Made by a program: the position numbers and the translations under genes. The notes beneath the pieces were generated by a model that saw only the letters and a program-made list of their open reading frames with translations, searched no databases and was not told where the DNA came from. Source: Lepidonotus clava (Eukaryota; Annelida; Polychaeta; Phyllodocida; Polynoidae). From it: a stretch of 64,000 nucleotides of DNA. Location: the NCBI GenBank assembly GCA_936440205.1, contig OW387140.1, positions 30,129,659 through 30,193,658 of the forward strand, read 5' to 3'. Shown here one piece after another: positions 21,726 through 30,506 of this stretch (position 1 is its first letter; every line of letters begins with the position of its first letter).

Positions 21726-22225
21726 TTAGAGTTTTGTGTGGTCCTTTGAATGAAAGGAGCTATCTGAGTTTTAATCTCAGCTAACTGTTTGTTTGATTTT
21801 GGCACATCTAGTCCTACTGTTCTCCTAATTTCGTCAACAGTCTCAAATAGTTGGAACAGTGGTTGCGTAAGGTCCCAGAACCAGCCGGCCTGTATCTGCA
21901 CTGGTTGGTTGACCGCTTCCTCCTTCTGAACCGGCTTGGCCAACGCCGTTAGCCTTGGCTCGGGCTCCGAGTCACTCACCTCAGATAAATTGTAGAAGTC
22001 TTTATCTGCTGTCTTCTTTTTGGCTGGAGCCGATTTGGCGGACCTCTTGGCTCCGCCTGTGGTCGTTCTGGTGGGCCGCCGGGCTGGTGTCCTTGGCTTC
22101 TTCCGGGCAATCCCGGCGTCGGTCGAGTCCGGACGGACACCGCCCCGGCCCGGCCAACTCCACCGCCTAAGGGTCTGAGCCGGTTGTTTCTTAGAACTCT
22201 CCTTCTCGACTGCCTTTTCTTTCAT
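21254..22225 (-). CDS. Accessory ORF A between pol and env, 323 aa, basic N-terminus
   Basis: An ATG-initiated frame between pol and env. The first 75 residues are very basic, with an AKKKTADKD-type cluster that could be a nuclear or nucleic-acid-binding signal. An acidic patch VSDSEPEPR follows. A likely helical segment comes next (GWFWDLTQPLFQLFETVDEIRRTVG, written here only as its position, about 133-160), and the last 130 residues are Pro/Ser/Thr-rich. Just upstream of the ATG is a good acceptor on the minus strand (CATTCTTTTAG, AG at 22237-22238), which would suit a spliced subgenomic RNA. No known family is recognised. It might be an accessory or regulatory gene, or a leader region of an env transcript. 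Confidence 0.5.
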   Translation of the reverse strand: MKEKAVEKESSKKQPAQTLRRWSWPGRGGVRPDSTDAGIARKKPRTPARRPTRTTTGGAKRSAKSAPAKKKTADKDFYNLSEVSDSEPEPRLTALAKPVQKEEAVNQPVQIQAGWFWDLTQPLFQLFETVDEIRRTVGLDVPKSNKQLAEIKTQIAPFIQRTTQNSKCVKESTSLQTTRGGRPLPTLERRSGGEQLTVAAPGLKVEVAPVQHAPTPPVGNGPAGAPLLHHLQPADPACLDLSSLTTSCNANPSPLLWNQQQWTPTSQPGGPLWPSPLPTTNPPQVPNPYPSSQPSYDPTGAVSDWNLLGQDPSEQCAPRPANV

Positions 22226-22886
22226 TTGGTAAAATCCTAAAAGAATGGCCCAACGAACCTTCCCTTGGTAGGCAGCGCCCTCAGGGTGGGCCGGCTAATC
22301 CGTTTCCTTCTCAGGGGGACGATAATCCTTCCCTCCGTGTCCGCAGGGAAAGTAGTGGTTCCCTTTGGATTGCTATGTGGCCGGAGGGCTAGACAGTTCC
22401 CCATGAGTCGGTGGATCAGTGTCCCAGCTAAGTTCTCTTTCTGCTCCTTCCAGGAGAAGTCGGAGGCTGAACAATTTCTATCTCCAACTTCTGTTCAGAG
22501 ATAGAATCAATATCTATCTCCGTTTCGTCCCGGGCTGGGTTGCGCGCACAATCACCTGCAGCAGAGGTGACTGTCTGGGAGCAGAGTTGCGGACCGACTG
22601 GTGGATCGGCGCGGATCCCACGAAATTATAACCGATCCGCTTGTCCATGCCGTCTCCATATTTGGAGCTGTATCCTGTTTCAGGTGGGGGGGGAACGCTT
22701 GCATCCGGTCCCAAAAGATGACGCCCAACCACTGGCATCTCTCTTGGTGTGCGCACCCTCCCTTTCTGCCACGCCCCTGGGCGCGGCAAGGTGGCCGTGA
22801 GGCAGACCACCTGTTCCATTAGCGCTGATGCTAACGGTGCCGCTCCGCCGAACCTTTATTTTCACAGGGCGGCTAAATTTCCTGCA
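22226..22886. other. Non-coding spacer between pol stop and accessory ORF A
   Basis: About 660 bp with no ORF that I can support. It is GC-rich and contains the candidate splice acceptor at 22237-22238 near its downstream end (element direction). Confidence 0.55.
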
Positions 22887-25800
22887 TTAATCATCCATGT
22901 CGTCGCTCTCTCCGCCGTTGGACAGAGCGACGTAGTTAGGGCGGCGGTTCCGACGTAGGTTATAGCCACCTTTCGTCGGGACATGGTCCTTTACTGTTTT
23001 TCCTGGGCTCTGTTCCGACGCATCCAAGATCGGCACATCACCGCAGGGTAGTTTTATGGGCTTGTTGTTGCCTGGAGGGGATCTCCCCTCCAACGGCTGG
23101 TTTTTGCCCCTTCGTTTAGCTCGTTTGCGTTTCCTCTGTCCATTAGCGCCAGCTGTTCCCCGTTCACAGGCGGCTTTATTAGGAACAAAGGATAAGTTTG
23201 TGGACAGCGTGGTGTCCACACTGGTGCCCTGACCATCAGTGATTTGCCCATCCGTTTCTGCTAAATCAGTGGGACTTGGGCCAGGTTTTTGTGTAGGTAC
23301 CTTCCTGGTCATAGGAACTGCATCATGCTCACGGGGACCGGTCGTTCCCGTTGAGTTTTCAGTCTCAGCACCCCTTATTTCGCCATCTTCCTCAGCGATT
23401 TCACCCGTCGGAGTGTGATGCAATTCAGGGTTTCGGTCAGGATCTGCCCCTTTTGAGTTAGTGATTTTCGCTTCTCTCACCAGTTTGGGAATGTTATGAG
23501 GGACAGCGGGAGACCAGGGCCCATGTGCAGGTTTGAGTTTTGAAATGTTTACTAGATGTGGGACCTGTTTTCCAGTTTTTAAAGACACTAGTCTAACAAG
23601 GTGGTCTCCTTTTGTTTCAATTACCCTGAATGGCCCAGTATACCTGTTTGAGAACTTAGACGCTTTATTTTCACTAGCTAGAGGGTCGTACATGTATACC
23701 ATATCACCTTCGTACATCTGAGTGGGCCGCGCCCGCTCATCAATTCGCAGCCTCAGATCTTTTTCGTAGTTTTGAACTACCCTTTCAGCCATATTCCTAA
23801 ACATAGCAATATTATCCTTGGTTTGCATGAAAAACTCGCAGTCGTTCAGCGTTTCAGGAATTGTTCCTTGCTCAGGCATTCCCATACTGATTGGATCTCT
23901 GCCAAACAGCAGGGTGTGCGGGCTGTATCCCGACCGTACACTGATTGTGGATCTAACTGTCCATAATGCAATGGGAAGTAGATCGACCCAGTTACAGTGA
24001 TCGTCAGGGATATAATAAGCAATCAGGTTTTCAATGGTTTTATGTAGTCTCTCTACTCGAGCGTTGCCAGTCGGCATTCGCCCGGTAGTGAACGTTTGCT
24101 TGCACGCTAGTCGTGTAGTGATTTCCCTGAATAGCCCTGAGAGGAAGGCCGCCCCCCGGTCTGTGTGCAGGCGGTTTACCCGCCCATACCGACACACTAT
24201 TCCGGTTAGGAAACAGTTAGCCGCGGTCTGCGCGGTGGAGTCTTTAGTGGTGAAAGCCTCCGGCCAACCTGTCAGTAGGTCTATGAAGGTCATGATATAT
24301 TTTGACCCATCCCTAGCCTTCTTTAGCGGCCCGATGAAATCACACTGTACTACCTCAAAGGGTCGGGTTGGTCTCTCCCAAGACTTAGCTAAGGCCTTGA
24401 AATGTGGGGCTCGTCTCCTTAGAGAACAGGTCTCACAAGCCTTTACATAGTCTACGATGTCGGCGTTCATGTTCCGCCAGTAGAATTTGTCAGAGATTTT
24501 GGTAGTGAGGTTACTGATCCCTACATGTCCCCCAGCCAAGATGTCATTATGTAATAGTCTCAGGACTTTGGGAATTAACTTTCCTGGAACTATCATACGA
24601 GGTTTGAGTCTGACCAGTTGGTCTTGGTGTTTGTTATACCTTTTGATGTTGAACCTACACAGTACTCCCGGTGCTACCATTCCTACAAAATCAGCTTGGT
24701 CCATTATTCGCCTAGCTTCAATGGGATCTGTTGGTAGGTCTCCGTCCTGCAGGTAGTCTATCAATTGCGCGCACTCTGCATCTTGGAGTTGCGCGTTTAA
24801 TACCGTAGCCACAGAAAGCTCTTCATCCTGAACTTCGGCCTCAAATAACTCACATCCCACAGCGGGCTCATATTCCTCACCTGGGACATGCTCATGATAG
24901 ACTCTAGACAAATAGTCCGGTAGAAAATGAGTCGCTCCTGGCTCATATATGATTTCAAAATCGAAATCTGATAACGCTAAAGCCCACCGTCTCAGCCGGG
25001 CTGACGGGGCTTTGTAGGCACTCTGTAGCAGGGGAATCAACGGTTTGTGATCAGTCACTATTGTGATTTTAGCTCCCTGCAACATGTCCTCATAGTTCTT
25101 AATGCCTTTAATTACTGCCAGAGCCTCCTTTTCTGTTACCGAATAATTTAATTCGGCGTCCCGGAGAGTACATCCCCAGAAAGCAACCGGACGATAGATT
25201 TCATCTAGTTTGTGACAAACCGCTGCACCGCACGCGGCGTCTGATGCGTCAGTTAGTAGATAGAAATGCCCTCCTATATCCGGATGAATTAGTAAGGGTG
25301 GCGAGGTCAGCAATTTCTTTAACTGTTGAAACGCTTCCTCGCAGGCCTCTGTCCACTCAAAATAGACTTCTTTCTTTAGCAGCCGGTTTAAGGGCTTTGC
25401 TAGGTCAGCGAAATTAGGGACAAACGATCGGTAGTAGTTACACAGTCCCAGAAATGATTTAATGGTTTTCACATTATGTGGACGGTTAAAGGCTGTGATC
25501 TTTTCTGTGGTTACCCTTTGTGTAGCCACACCTTCCGCGTTTACAACGTGGCCGAGGAAATTGATTTCACTACGGCACCACTCACACTTTGACGGTTTTA
25601 GTTTGAGATTAGCTCTCGCCAAAGCTTGGAGAACCACCTCAACGCTCGCCAGGTGTTCTTCAAATGTAGTGTCGTAGACAATTACGTCGTCTAAGTATGC
25701 TAAGCATGTTCTAGGAATCAATCCCTTTAGCGCTATGGCCATTACCTTGGTAAACTGCCAAGGTGCGCCAACTAAGCCGAATGGTACACGCTTATACTGA

Positions 25801-27128
25801 TACACACCCATCGGGGTTTCAAAAGCGGTATATTTTCTACTGTCTTCTTCGATTACACATTGATGATAGCCGCTCAACAGATCTAAAGCTGTCCACATAG
25901 TGGGTTTCTTGTAAGCCATATATAGAAAAAGCGAGCGAGCCGTGGGCATGGGGAATTTATCTTTAAAAGTGACTTGATTAAGCATGCGAAAGTCTGTACA
26001 GAGCCTAGGTTTGCCATCTTTCTTCTGCACTACCACTAGCGGGCTTCGCCAAGCCGATTCGCTGGGCTCTATTACACCTATATCTATGAGTTGCCTAACC
26101 TGTTCATCGATGATATCCATTTTCTGTGGAGAGTATCGGTATGGTCTAGAGCTGATTACCCCCTGCGACTCATCCACAATGATTCTCATCGGCGCTATTT
26201 CACAGTGACCTAACTCTTCCATTGAGAACGCTAGTGCATTTCTATTGTTATTTAGCATTTGCCTAAACCTTACCTGTTGTTCTTCGTTTAAGCACGACTC
26301 GGTCAGATCTATTTTACTTACATTCTCATCCATTTTACCTCGGGATTTCTCCTCAGAGGTTTGGCTTTCCATTTGCACTGCGTCTTTCATTACTTCTACA
26401 GAAATCCTACAGATGGACGTTGGGGTCTCTGTTTTAGTTAGATAACACAAGTCTAGGAACTCCTCTATCTGATTTTGGTTTACCTCAGGCACTGCGCATT
26501 CTTCCGCAAAAGCTAATACTTCCTGGGGAGTGATTTCTTGCATTACATCTAGCGGATTCATGACTTTGATCCACCACTGGCTTCCCACCGTATTCACGCA
26601 CCCCTCCACTAGGACTGGTGCGGTTACCGCCGGTGCGCAGTAAGCTACCGGTGAGTCTAATCCCAGCGGCTCTCGAGTGGTTACCGGTATGATGCATTCA
26701 TTTCCCGGCGGAATTTTCACTGTTTCTTTGCTAACTATAGGGTTTCCACAAAACACTTCTATCTTTGCGCCTGGTAGAGATAAATCTGATCGAAGCACTG
26801 TTAATAAGTTTCTCCCGATTACTATTAGGTGACATAGATCGTCCACTATGTTGAAATCATAGCAGACCACCGATCCCTGGATTGAAAACTTACATCTAAT
26901 TTGTTCTAGTATTACTTGAGACGAGTTGTCTGCCAAACTGATGTTTCCCTTCGATACCTTCCATTCATCTAAAATGCATTGTTTAGGGATCTGTTGTTTA
27001 CAATGGGTGGACATGAAGCAATCGCTCGCTCCTGTGTCTACTAAAGATCTAACCTCCTTCTGATCGTCAAATCTTAATGTTAAGAAAAATGCTTCGTCTC
27101 CTATCTCTCTCCTAGCCGGTCCGTCCAC
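22887..27128 (-). CDS. pol: Pol polyprotein: protease, reverse transcriptase, RNase H, integrase
   Basis: 1413 residues from the first listed codon, a GTG; the frame is open further upstream, across the gag stop, as expected if pol is made by -1 frameshifting from gag. An aspartic protease DTGAS lies at 31-35. Reverse transcriptase spans about 325-530, with LDLLSGYH and YLDD at 478-481. RNase H spans about 620-745 (TDASD, EKEAL, TDHKPL). The integrase has an HHCC zinc finger (H860, H868, C898, C901) and D930, D990, E1026, which is exactly a DD35E spacing. A GPF/Y-like module (GPFRVIETKGDHLVRL) follows near 1190. The C-terminal tail of about 200 residues is longer than usual and includes a basic patch, QRKRKRAKRRGK, resembling a nuclear localisation signal. 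The domain order and sequence character are Ty3/gypsy. It looks whole. Confidence 0.97.
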   Translation of the reverse strand: MDGPARREIGDEAFFLTLRFDDQKEVRSLVDTGASDCFMSTHCKQQIPKQCILDEWKVSKGNISLADNSSQVILEQIRCKFSIQGSVVCYDFNIVDDLCHLIVIGRNLLTVLRSDLSLPGAKIEVFCGNPIVSKETVKIPPGNECIIPVTTREPLGLDSPVAYCAPAVTAPVLVEGCVNTVGSQWWIKVMNPLDVMQEITPQEVLAFAEECAVPEVNQNQIEEFLDLCYLTKTETPTSICRISVEVMKDAVQMESQTSEEKSRGKMDENVSKIDLTESCLNEEQQVRFRQMLNNNRNALAFSMEELGHCEIAPMRIIVDESQGVISSRPYRYSPQKMDIIDEQVRQLIDIGVIEPSESAWRSPLVVVQKKDGKPRLCTDFRMLNQVTFKDKFPMPTARSLFLYMAYKKPTMWTALDLLSGYHQCVIEEDSRKYTAFETPMGVYQYKRVPFGLVGAPWQFTKVMAIALKGLIPRTCLAYLDDVIVYDTTFEEHLASVEVVLQALARANLKLKPSKCEWCRSEINFLGHVVNAEGVATQRVTTEKITAFNRPHNVKTIKSFLGLCNYYRSFVPNFADLAKPLNRLLKKEVYFEWTEACEEAFQQLKKLLTSPPLLIHPDIGGHFYLLTDASDAACGAAVCHKLDEIYRPVAFWGCTLRDAELNYSVTEKEALAVIKGIKNYEDMLQGAKITIVTDHKPLIPLLQSAYKAPSARLRRWALALSDFDFEIIYEPGATHFLPDYLSRVYHEHVPGEEYEPAVGCELFEAEVQDEELSVATVLNAQLQDAECAQLIDYLQDGDLPTDPIEARRIMDQADFVGMVAPGVLCRFNIKRYNKHQDQLVRLKPRMIVPGKLIPKVLRLLHNDILAGGHVGISNLTTKISDKFYWRNMNADIVDYVKACETCSLRRRAPHFKALAKSWERPTRPFEVVQCDFIGPLKKARDGSKYIMTFIDLLTGWPEAFTTKDSTAQTAANCFLTGIVCRYGRVNRLHTDRGAAFLSGLFREITTRLACKQTFTTGRMPTGNARVERLHKTIENLIAYYIPDDHCNWVDLLPIALWTVRSTISVRSGYSPHTLLFGRDPISMGMPEQGTIPETLNDCEFFMQTKDNIAMFRNMAERVVQNYEKDLRLRIDERARPTQMYEGDMVYMYDPLASENKASKFSNRYTGPFRVIETKGDHLVRLVSLKTGKQVPHLVNISKLKPAHGPWSPAVPHNIPKLVREAKITNSKGADPDRNPELHHTPTGEIAEEDGEIRGAETENSTGTTGPREHDAVPMTRKVPTQKPGPSPTDLAETDGQITDGQGTSVDTTLSTNLSFVPNKAACERGTAGANGQRKRKRAKRRGKNQPLEGRSPPGNNKPIKLPCGDVPILDASEQSPGKTVKDHVPTKGGYNLRRNRRPNYVALSNGGESDDMDD

Positions 27129-27166
27129 TGCGCCTAATTCTATCGTGGAATGAACGGACCCTTCCT

Positions 27167-30100
27167 CTAGTTTCCCTGATTCTTTTGTTCGGTACCGCTG
27201 GCTTTGCTATCTTTGTAGATCCGCGGGGGTTTTTCCCTCAACCTATTCTTTAACCACAAGCACGCTTCTGTAGAGTGACCATGCTGTTGGTGAATAATAC
27301 AAAACTTACTTTCATCAAAAGGCAACCTGGGTCTCTCTACTTTCTGTTGAGTTGGCAGATTCTTTCCCTTATCTGCCTCTCTGTTCGGGGCGATATTGGA
27401 TTTAGGCTTCTGATCTGAATTTCTTTCACTTTTCTGGTTTTCGTACCTATCTTTTCTCTCATAACCTTGCTGTTTAAAGTTACCACCACTCTGGGGAGTC
27501 CCGCTTTGCCCCGGCTTTGGTTTCTGAAACCATGGAGCGGCCTCCAGTCGGGCCAGCACCACTCCAAATCGTTCGGAGATGGAGTTTAGGGCCGCGGTCT
27601 CCTCTGATTCTTGGCTTCCAGCCAGTTCGCTCACTGCATTAGATATCTTAGTTCCCCCTTTGCCTTTGTCCAACGATTCTAGCCTCGTTGCACAATCCAC
27701 CGCTTCGGTGAAAGACTTAGGGTCCAGTATGGCTACTTGTCTGGCTACGCCCTGTTTTAATCCCTCTAAAAACACAGCTAACATCATGCTTTCACTCGCC
27801 TCTGCTTTCACTTGCTTTTGTTTCAGAACACCTGCAAATTCGATCACGCTCTGGTCTTTTCCTTGTTTAAGGCCACAGAACTCTGCGTGTTTCTGCCACT
27901 TAGCCCTTCGATCACCGAAGATCTTGGTCATTTGGGCTTCTAGTTTCTCAAACGAGTCTTTCTCACTTTCAGCTAACGCTCCTGCCCAGTCGTCGGCCCT
28001 TCCTTTTAGGCCTAACAGCGCCATATTCAGGAGATGGGCGTCCGACCAGTCATAGATAGCTTTCAGTCGTTTTAATTCCCTGAAATACTTTTCTATTTGC
28101 TCGTCTTCTTTTCCACTAAACCACGGTAACCTAATGTTTGGTCCCCTTTGGTGACCACTGTGAGTCGTTTCACGCACTGGCGCTGGTGTTTGCCCCAGTG
28201 CCTGGCTCAACTGTGGTAGAATTTCCCAAATATTTGGTTGACTCGGTGGGTTTGGAGGGTTGTTCTGACCTGGTGGGCCCGGTGGACCTGGTGGTCCGGG
28301 CGGCGGAGGGTTCGGTGGGTTTGGGGGGTTGTTGAGTTGGTTAAGGAAGGGATTGTTGTTCTGGTTCGGGGGAGGGTTATTGGGTCCTGGTGGATTTACT
28401 TGATTATTTTGGCCTGCTGGGGCTTGCTGACCCTGCTGATTCGTTCTTCCTCGGCCTGCGTTAAGATTGGCAGCGAGTGCCATCGCCTGCAATAGGTGAG
28501 GGAGCAGGTTTTGATCGACCCCACCTCCTGCTGGCTCGGCCCGGCCGGGCTGTTGGCCTGGTTGGCCTCCCCCATCATTTTGTTGCAGTCCCCCAAGGTT
28601 TACCCCAGGATTAGGCTGCTGTATTCCCGGATTCACACCACCATTTCCCCCTGCACCGGGTTGCTGGAGTCCCCCAGGGTTTATCCCCAGATTGGGCTGA
28701 TTCAGAGGGGGATTATTAATAAGGTTTTGAGGAGGGTTGATGAGAAGGTTTTGAGGAGGGTTGTTGAGAAGGTTTTGAGGAGGGTTGTTGAGAAGGTTTT
28801 GAGGAGGGTTAGGCCCTTGTGGGTTGGCCTGATTATCCTGGTCTCCCTGGACCTGCTGATTAAGAGGAGGAATAAGTCCTTGAGGGTTGGCCTGATCGTT
28901 CTGGCCCCCTTGAACTTGTTGATTAAGGGGAGGATTGGCCTGATTACCTTGGCCTCCTTGGGCCTGTTGATTAAGAGGAGGAATAAGTCCTGCCTGCACG
29001 CCTTGGTCCGGCTGCTGGATTAGGATCTGGCCATTCCCATTGTTTTGTTGAGGTCCCCCAGGGTCCATCCCACGGTTAGGAAGCCATGCCCCCAGATCTA
29101 CACCCCCAGCTCCCCCTTCATCGGGTTGCTGGCGTTGATCTCTATCCCCTCTTTCTTCTACTAGATCCATCAAAGGAACGCCTCCTTCCGCCATATTATT
29201 TTCGTGGAGGTTTTGTATATCGTGATCGTCCCACTGTTCTTTCACAGGTATTTCCTCTACACTAATTTCGTCCTCCCTTTCTAGTTTAGCTTTCTTACCT
29301 GTGTCTAAAACATCCTCGGTAATAATTTCGTATGAAGACGAGGTTGATTTATCTTCTCTAGCTAATTTTCTATCAGGACCACCCCCTCTGACATCTGCGG
29401 CTGCTTGTTCTGTCTCGCTATTTTCTTCCTCGTACTCGTCCTCGTATTCTCCATACAATTCATGAGTTAGAGTGTTAAAATCTTGTGCTTTAAGCGTTAC
29501 ATTTTCTTCACTATCCTGATCGCTTAGCCTCTCTAAATCTATGCGCTTTTCGGGGCTTGAGTCTGCCCACTGCTTTAATATTTCGGCTGGATCAAAGGCC
29601 TGAGCTTCCGCTCCCCTACCAGCCTGGTCTAAGTTCGTTTCTACACCGTAAGTTAATCGATAGGGTTGTAAATTGCCTACTTTCTCGCTGTTTCCCTCTG
29701 CTTCCCTTCCCACTCCCCTATCCCTTCCCACTGTTTTTCCTTTAGCTACAGTGGAATAAGGAATGGACGCCCCCGGGTTGGGGTGAGTTGGTGTTACCAG
29801 TGGGTGACTGATAAACTCAAGTCGTTGGGGTAATGGATAGGTGAGAGAGCTCCCATCAGGTAGGATTACCGGATTTTCGGGGCGTTTTCCCCCTGATGGG
29901 CTGGAGTTATCCGCGGTGTTTTGTCGTTGTTTTAGATTTCCTGAAGAAAATAGGTTATCTCCATTGGAAACTTCCTGTTCGCCTTCACCTCCCGCTGCGG
30001 GCAGTAAACGATAAGGAACACTTTGGTTACACCACGGATTGTTCACATCAGATTCACAGGTGGAGCGAGAGCCAGTACCAGTTTCTTGGTCCGTAGGCGG

Positions 30101-30457
30101 TACGTACCCTGGGTTCCAATATTGCTGATATTCCGTGAGACGGTTCTTCCCTTCAACTCGTCCCGAGTGTGTTAGGGTTTCAAGTCCTTCGTCAAGAACC
30201 GGCCTATCTTTGGACCCTAGGTGCCAGGGAAATGGTTTACCTTTGCCACGGGTTTGGTAATTTTGTGCACCTTCGGGGCAGAGCTGCTTGGGTCTGGCTG
30301 CGACCTCCTGTCTCTGTGCCTCCCCGTCTAAGGGATTACCTACCAGGTGGCGGTTTTCCACATTCCCTGTATATGATGTTGACACATCGTGTCCTGCGGG
30401 CCGCAAAGATTGAGGCTTGGGGTTAGAGGAAGCCTCAAAGTCACCGGTGGCTGACAT
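27167..30457 (-). CDS. gag: Gag polyprotein, about 1096 aa, with long low-complexity N-terminal half
   Basis: The open frame starts at 30478, but the first ATG is at 30455-30457. Numbered from 30478: residues up to about 460 are charged and Ser/Glu-rich; 460-780 is Asn/Pro/Gln/Gly-rich with NPPQNLLN repeats and a collagen-like GPPGPPGPPG run. The retrotransposon capsid domain lies at about 784-940 (WFSGKEDEQIEKYFRELKRL, ALLGLKGRADDWAGAL, FLEGLKQGV). Near 1058 is a zinc-binding motif, C-x2-H-x4-H-x4-C (FCIIHQQHGHSTEACLW), a variant of the usual CCHC knuckle found in related Gag proteins. Typical gypsy Gag is 300-500 residues, so the N-terminal 700 residues are an extension. The start is only about 50 bp inside the 5' LTR. 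It looks whole. Confidence 0.92.
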   Translation of the reverse strand: MSATGDFEASSNPKPQSLRPAGHDVSTSYTGNVENRHLVGNPLDGEAQRQEVAARPKQLCPEGAQNYQTRGKGKPFPWHLGSKDRPVLDEGLETLTHSGRVEGKNRLTEYQQYWNPGYVPPTDQETGTGSRSTCESDVNNPWCNQSVPYRLLPAAGGEGEQEVSNGDNLFSSGNLKQRQNTADNSSPSGGKRPENPVILPDGSSLTYPLPQRLEFISHPLVTPTHPNPGASIPYSTVAKGKTVGRDRGVGREAEGNSEKVGNLQPYRLTYGVETNLDQAGRGAEAQAFDPAEILKQWADSSPEKRIDLERLSDQDSEENVTLKAQDFNTLTHELYGEYEDEYEEENSETEQAAADVRGGGPDRKLAREDKSTSSSYEIITEDVLDTGKKAKLEREDEISVEEIPVKEQWDDHDIQNLHENNMAEGGVPLMDLVEERGDRDQRQQPDEGGAGGVDLGAWLPNRGMDPGGPQQNNGNGQILIQQPDQGVQAGLIPPLNQQAQGGQGNQANPPLNQQVQGGQNDQANPQGLIPPLNQQVQGDQDNQANPQGPNPPQNLLNNPPQNLLNNPPQNLLINPPQNLINNPPLNQPNLGINPGGLQQPGAGGNGGVNPGIQQPNPGVNLGGLQQNDGGGQPGQQPGRAEPAGGGVDQNLLPHLLQAMALAANLNAGRGRTNQQGQQAPAGQNNQVNPPGPNNPPPNQNNNPFLNQLNNPPNPPNPPPPGPPGPPGPPGQNNPPNPPSQPNIWEILPQLSQALGQTPAPVRETTHSGHQRGPNIRLPWFSGKEDEQIEKYFRELKRLKAIYDWSDAHLLNMALLGLKGRADDWAGALAESEKDSFEKLEAQMTKIFGDRRAKWQKHAEFCGLKQGKDQSVIEFAGVLKQKQVKAEASESMMLAVFLEGLKQGVARQVAILDPKSFTEAVDCATRLESLDKGKGGTKISNAVSELAGSQESEETAALNSISERFGVVLARLEAAPWFQKPKPGQSGTPQSGGNFKQQGYERKDRYENQKSERNSDQKPKSNIAPNREADKGKNLPTQQKVERPRLPFDESKFCIIHQQHGHSTEACLWLKNRLREKPPRIYKDSKASGTEQKNQGN
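27170..27176 (-). other. Probable -1 ribosomal frameshift site GGGAAAC at the end of gag
   Basis: In element direction the last gag codons read G GGA AAC followed directly by the stop. GGGAAAC fits the X-XXY-YYZ rule for -1 slippage. The pol frame lies exactly one base back and is open across this point. Programmed -1 frameshifting at the gag/pol junction is known for retroviruses and many Ty3/gypsy elements; the same heptamer is used by simian type D retroviruses. Confidence 0.75.
28721..28995 (-). repeat. In-frame tandem repeats within gag
   Basis: Two sets. At 28721-28811 a 24-bp unit (AAGGTTTTGAGGAGGGTTG on the + strand) occurs nearly four times, encoding NPPQNLLN-type octapeptides. At about 28806-28995 a longer unit encoding LIPPLNQQ-VQGGQ-NQANP recurs about three times with changes. 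Unit lengths are multiples of three, so the frame is kept. Copy number probably varies among copies of the element. Confidence 0.88.
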
Positions 30458-30486
30458 CAAGGATGAGCAAAACGGCACAAGTCATG

Positions 30487-30504
30487 TTTCGGGTATCTCC
30501 ACCA
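30487..30504 (-). other. Primer-binding site for minus-strand DNA synthesis
   Basis: Two bases inside the 5' LTR, the element reads TGGTGGAGATACCCGAAA. The opening TGG pairs with the CCA end of a tRNA, as required for a primer-binding site, and fixes the element's direction as minus. I did not identify the tRNA with confidence. Confidence 0.75.
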
Positions 30505-30506
30505 AA

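Noticed and set aside
18438-28055. Many + strand ORFs opposite env, pol and gag
   Set aside because: They are shadows of the strong minus-strand genes: no start context, no protein character, and no similarity to known families.
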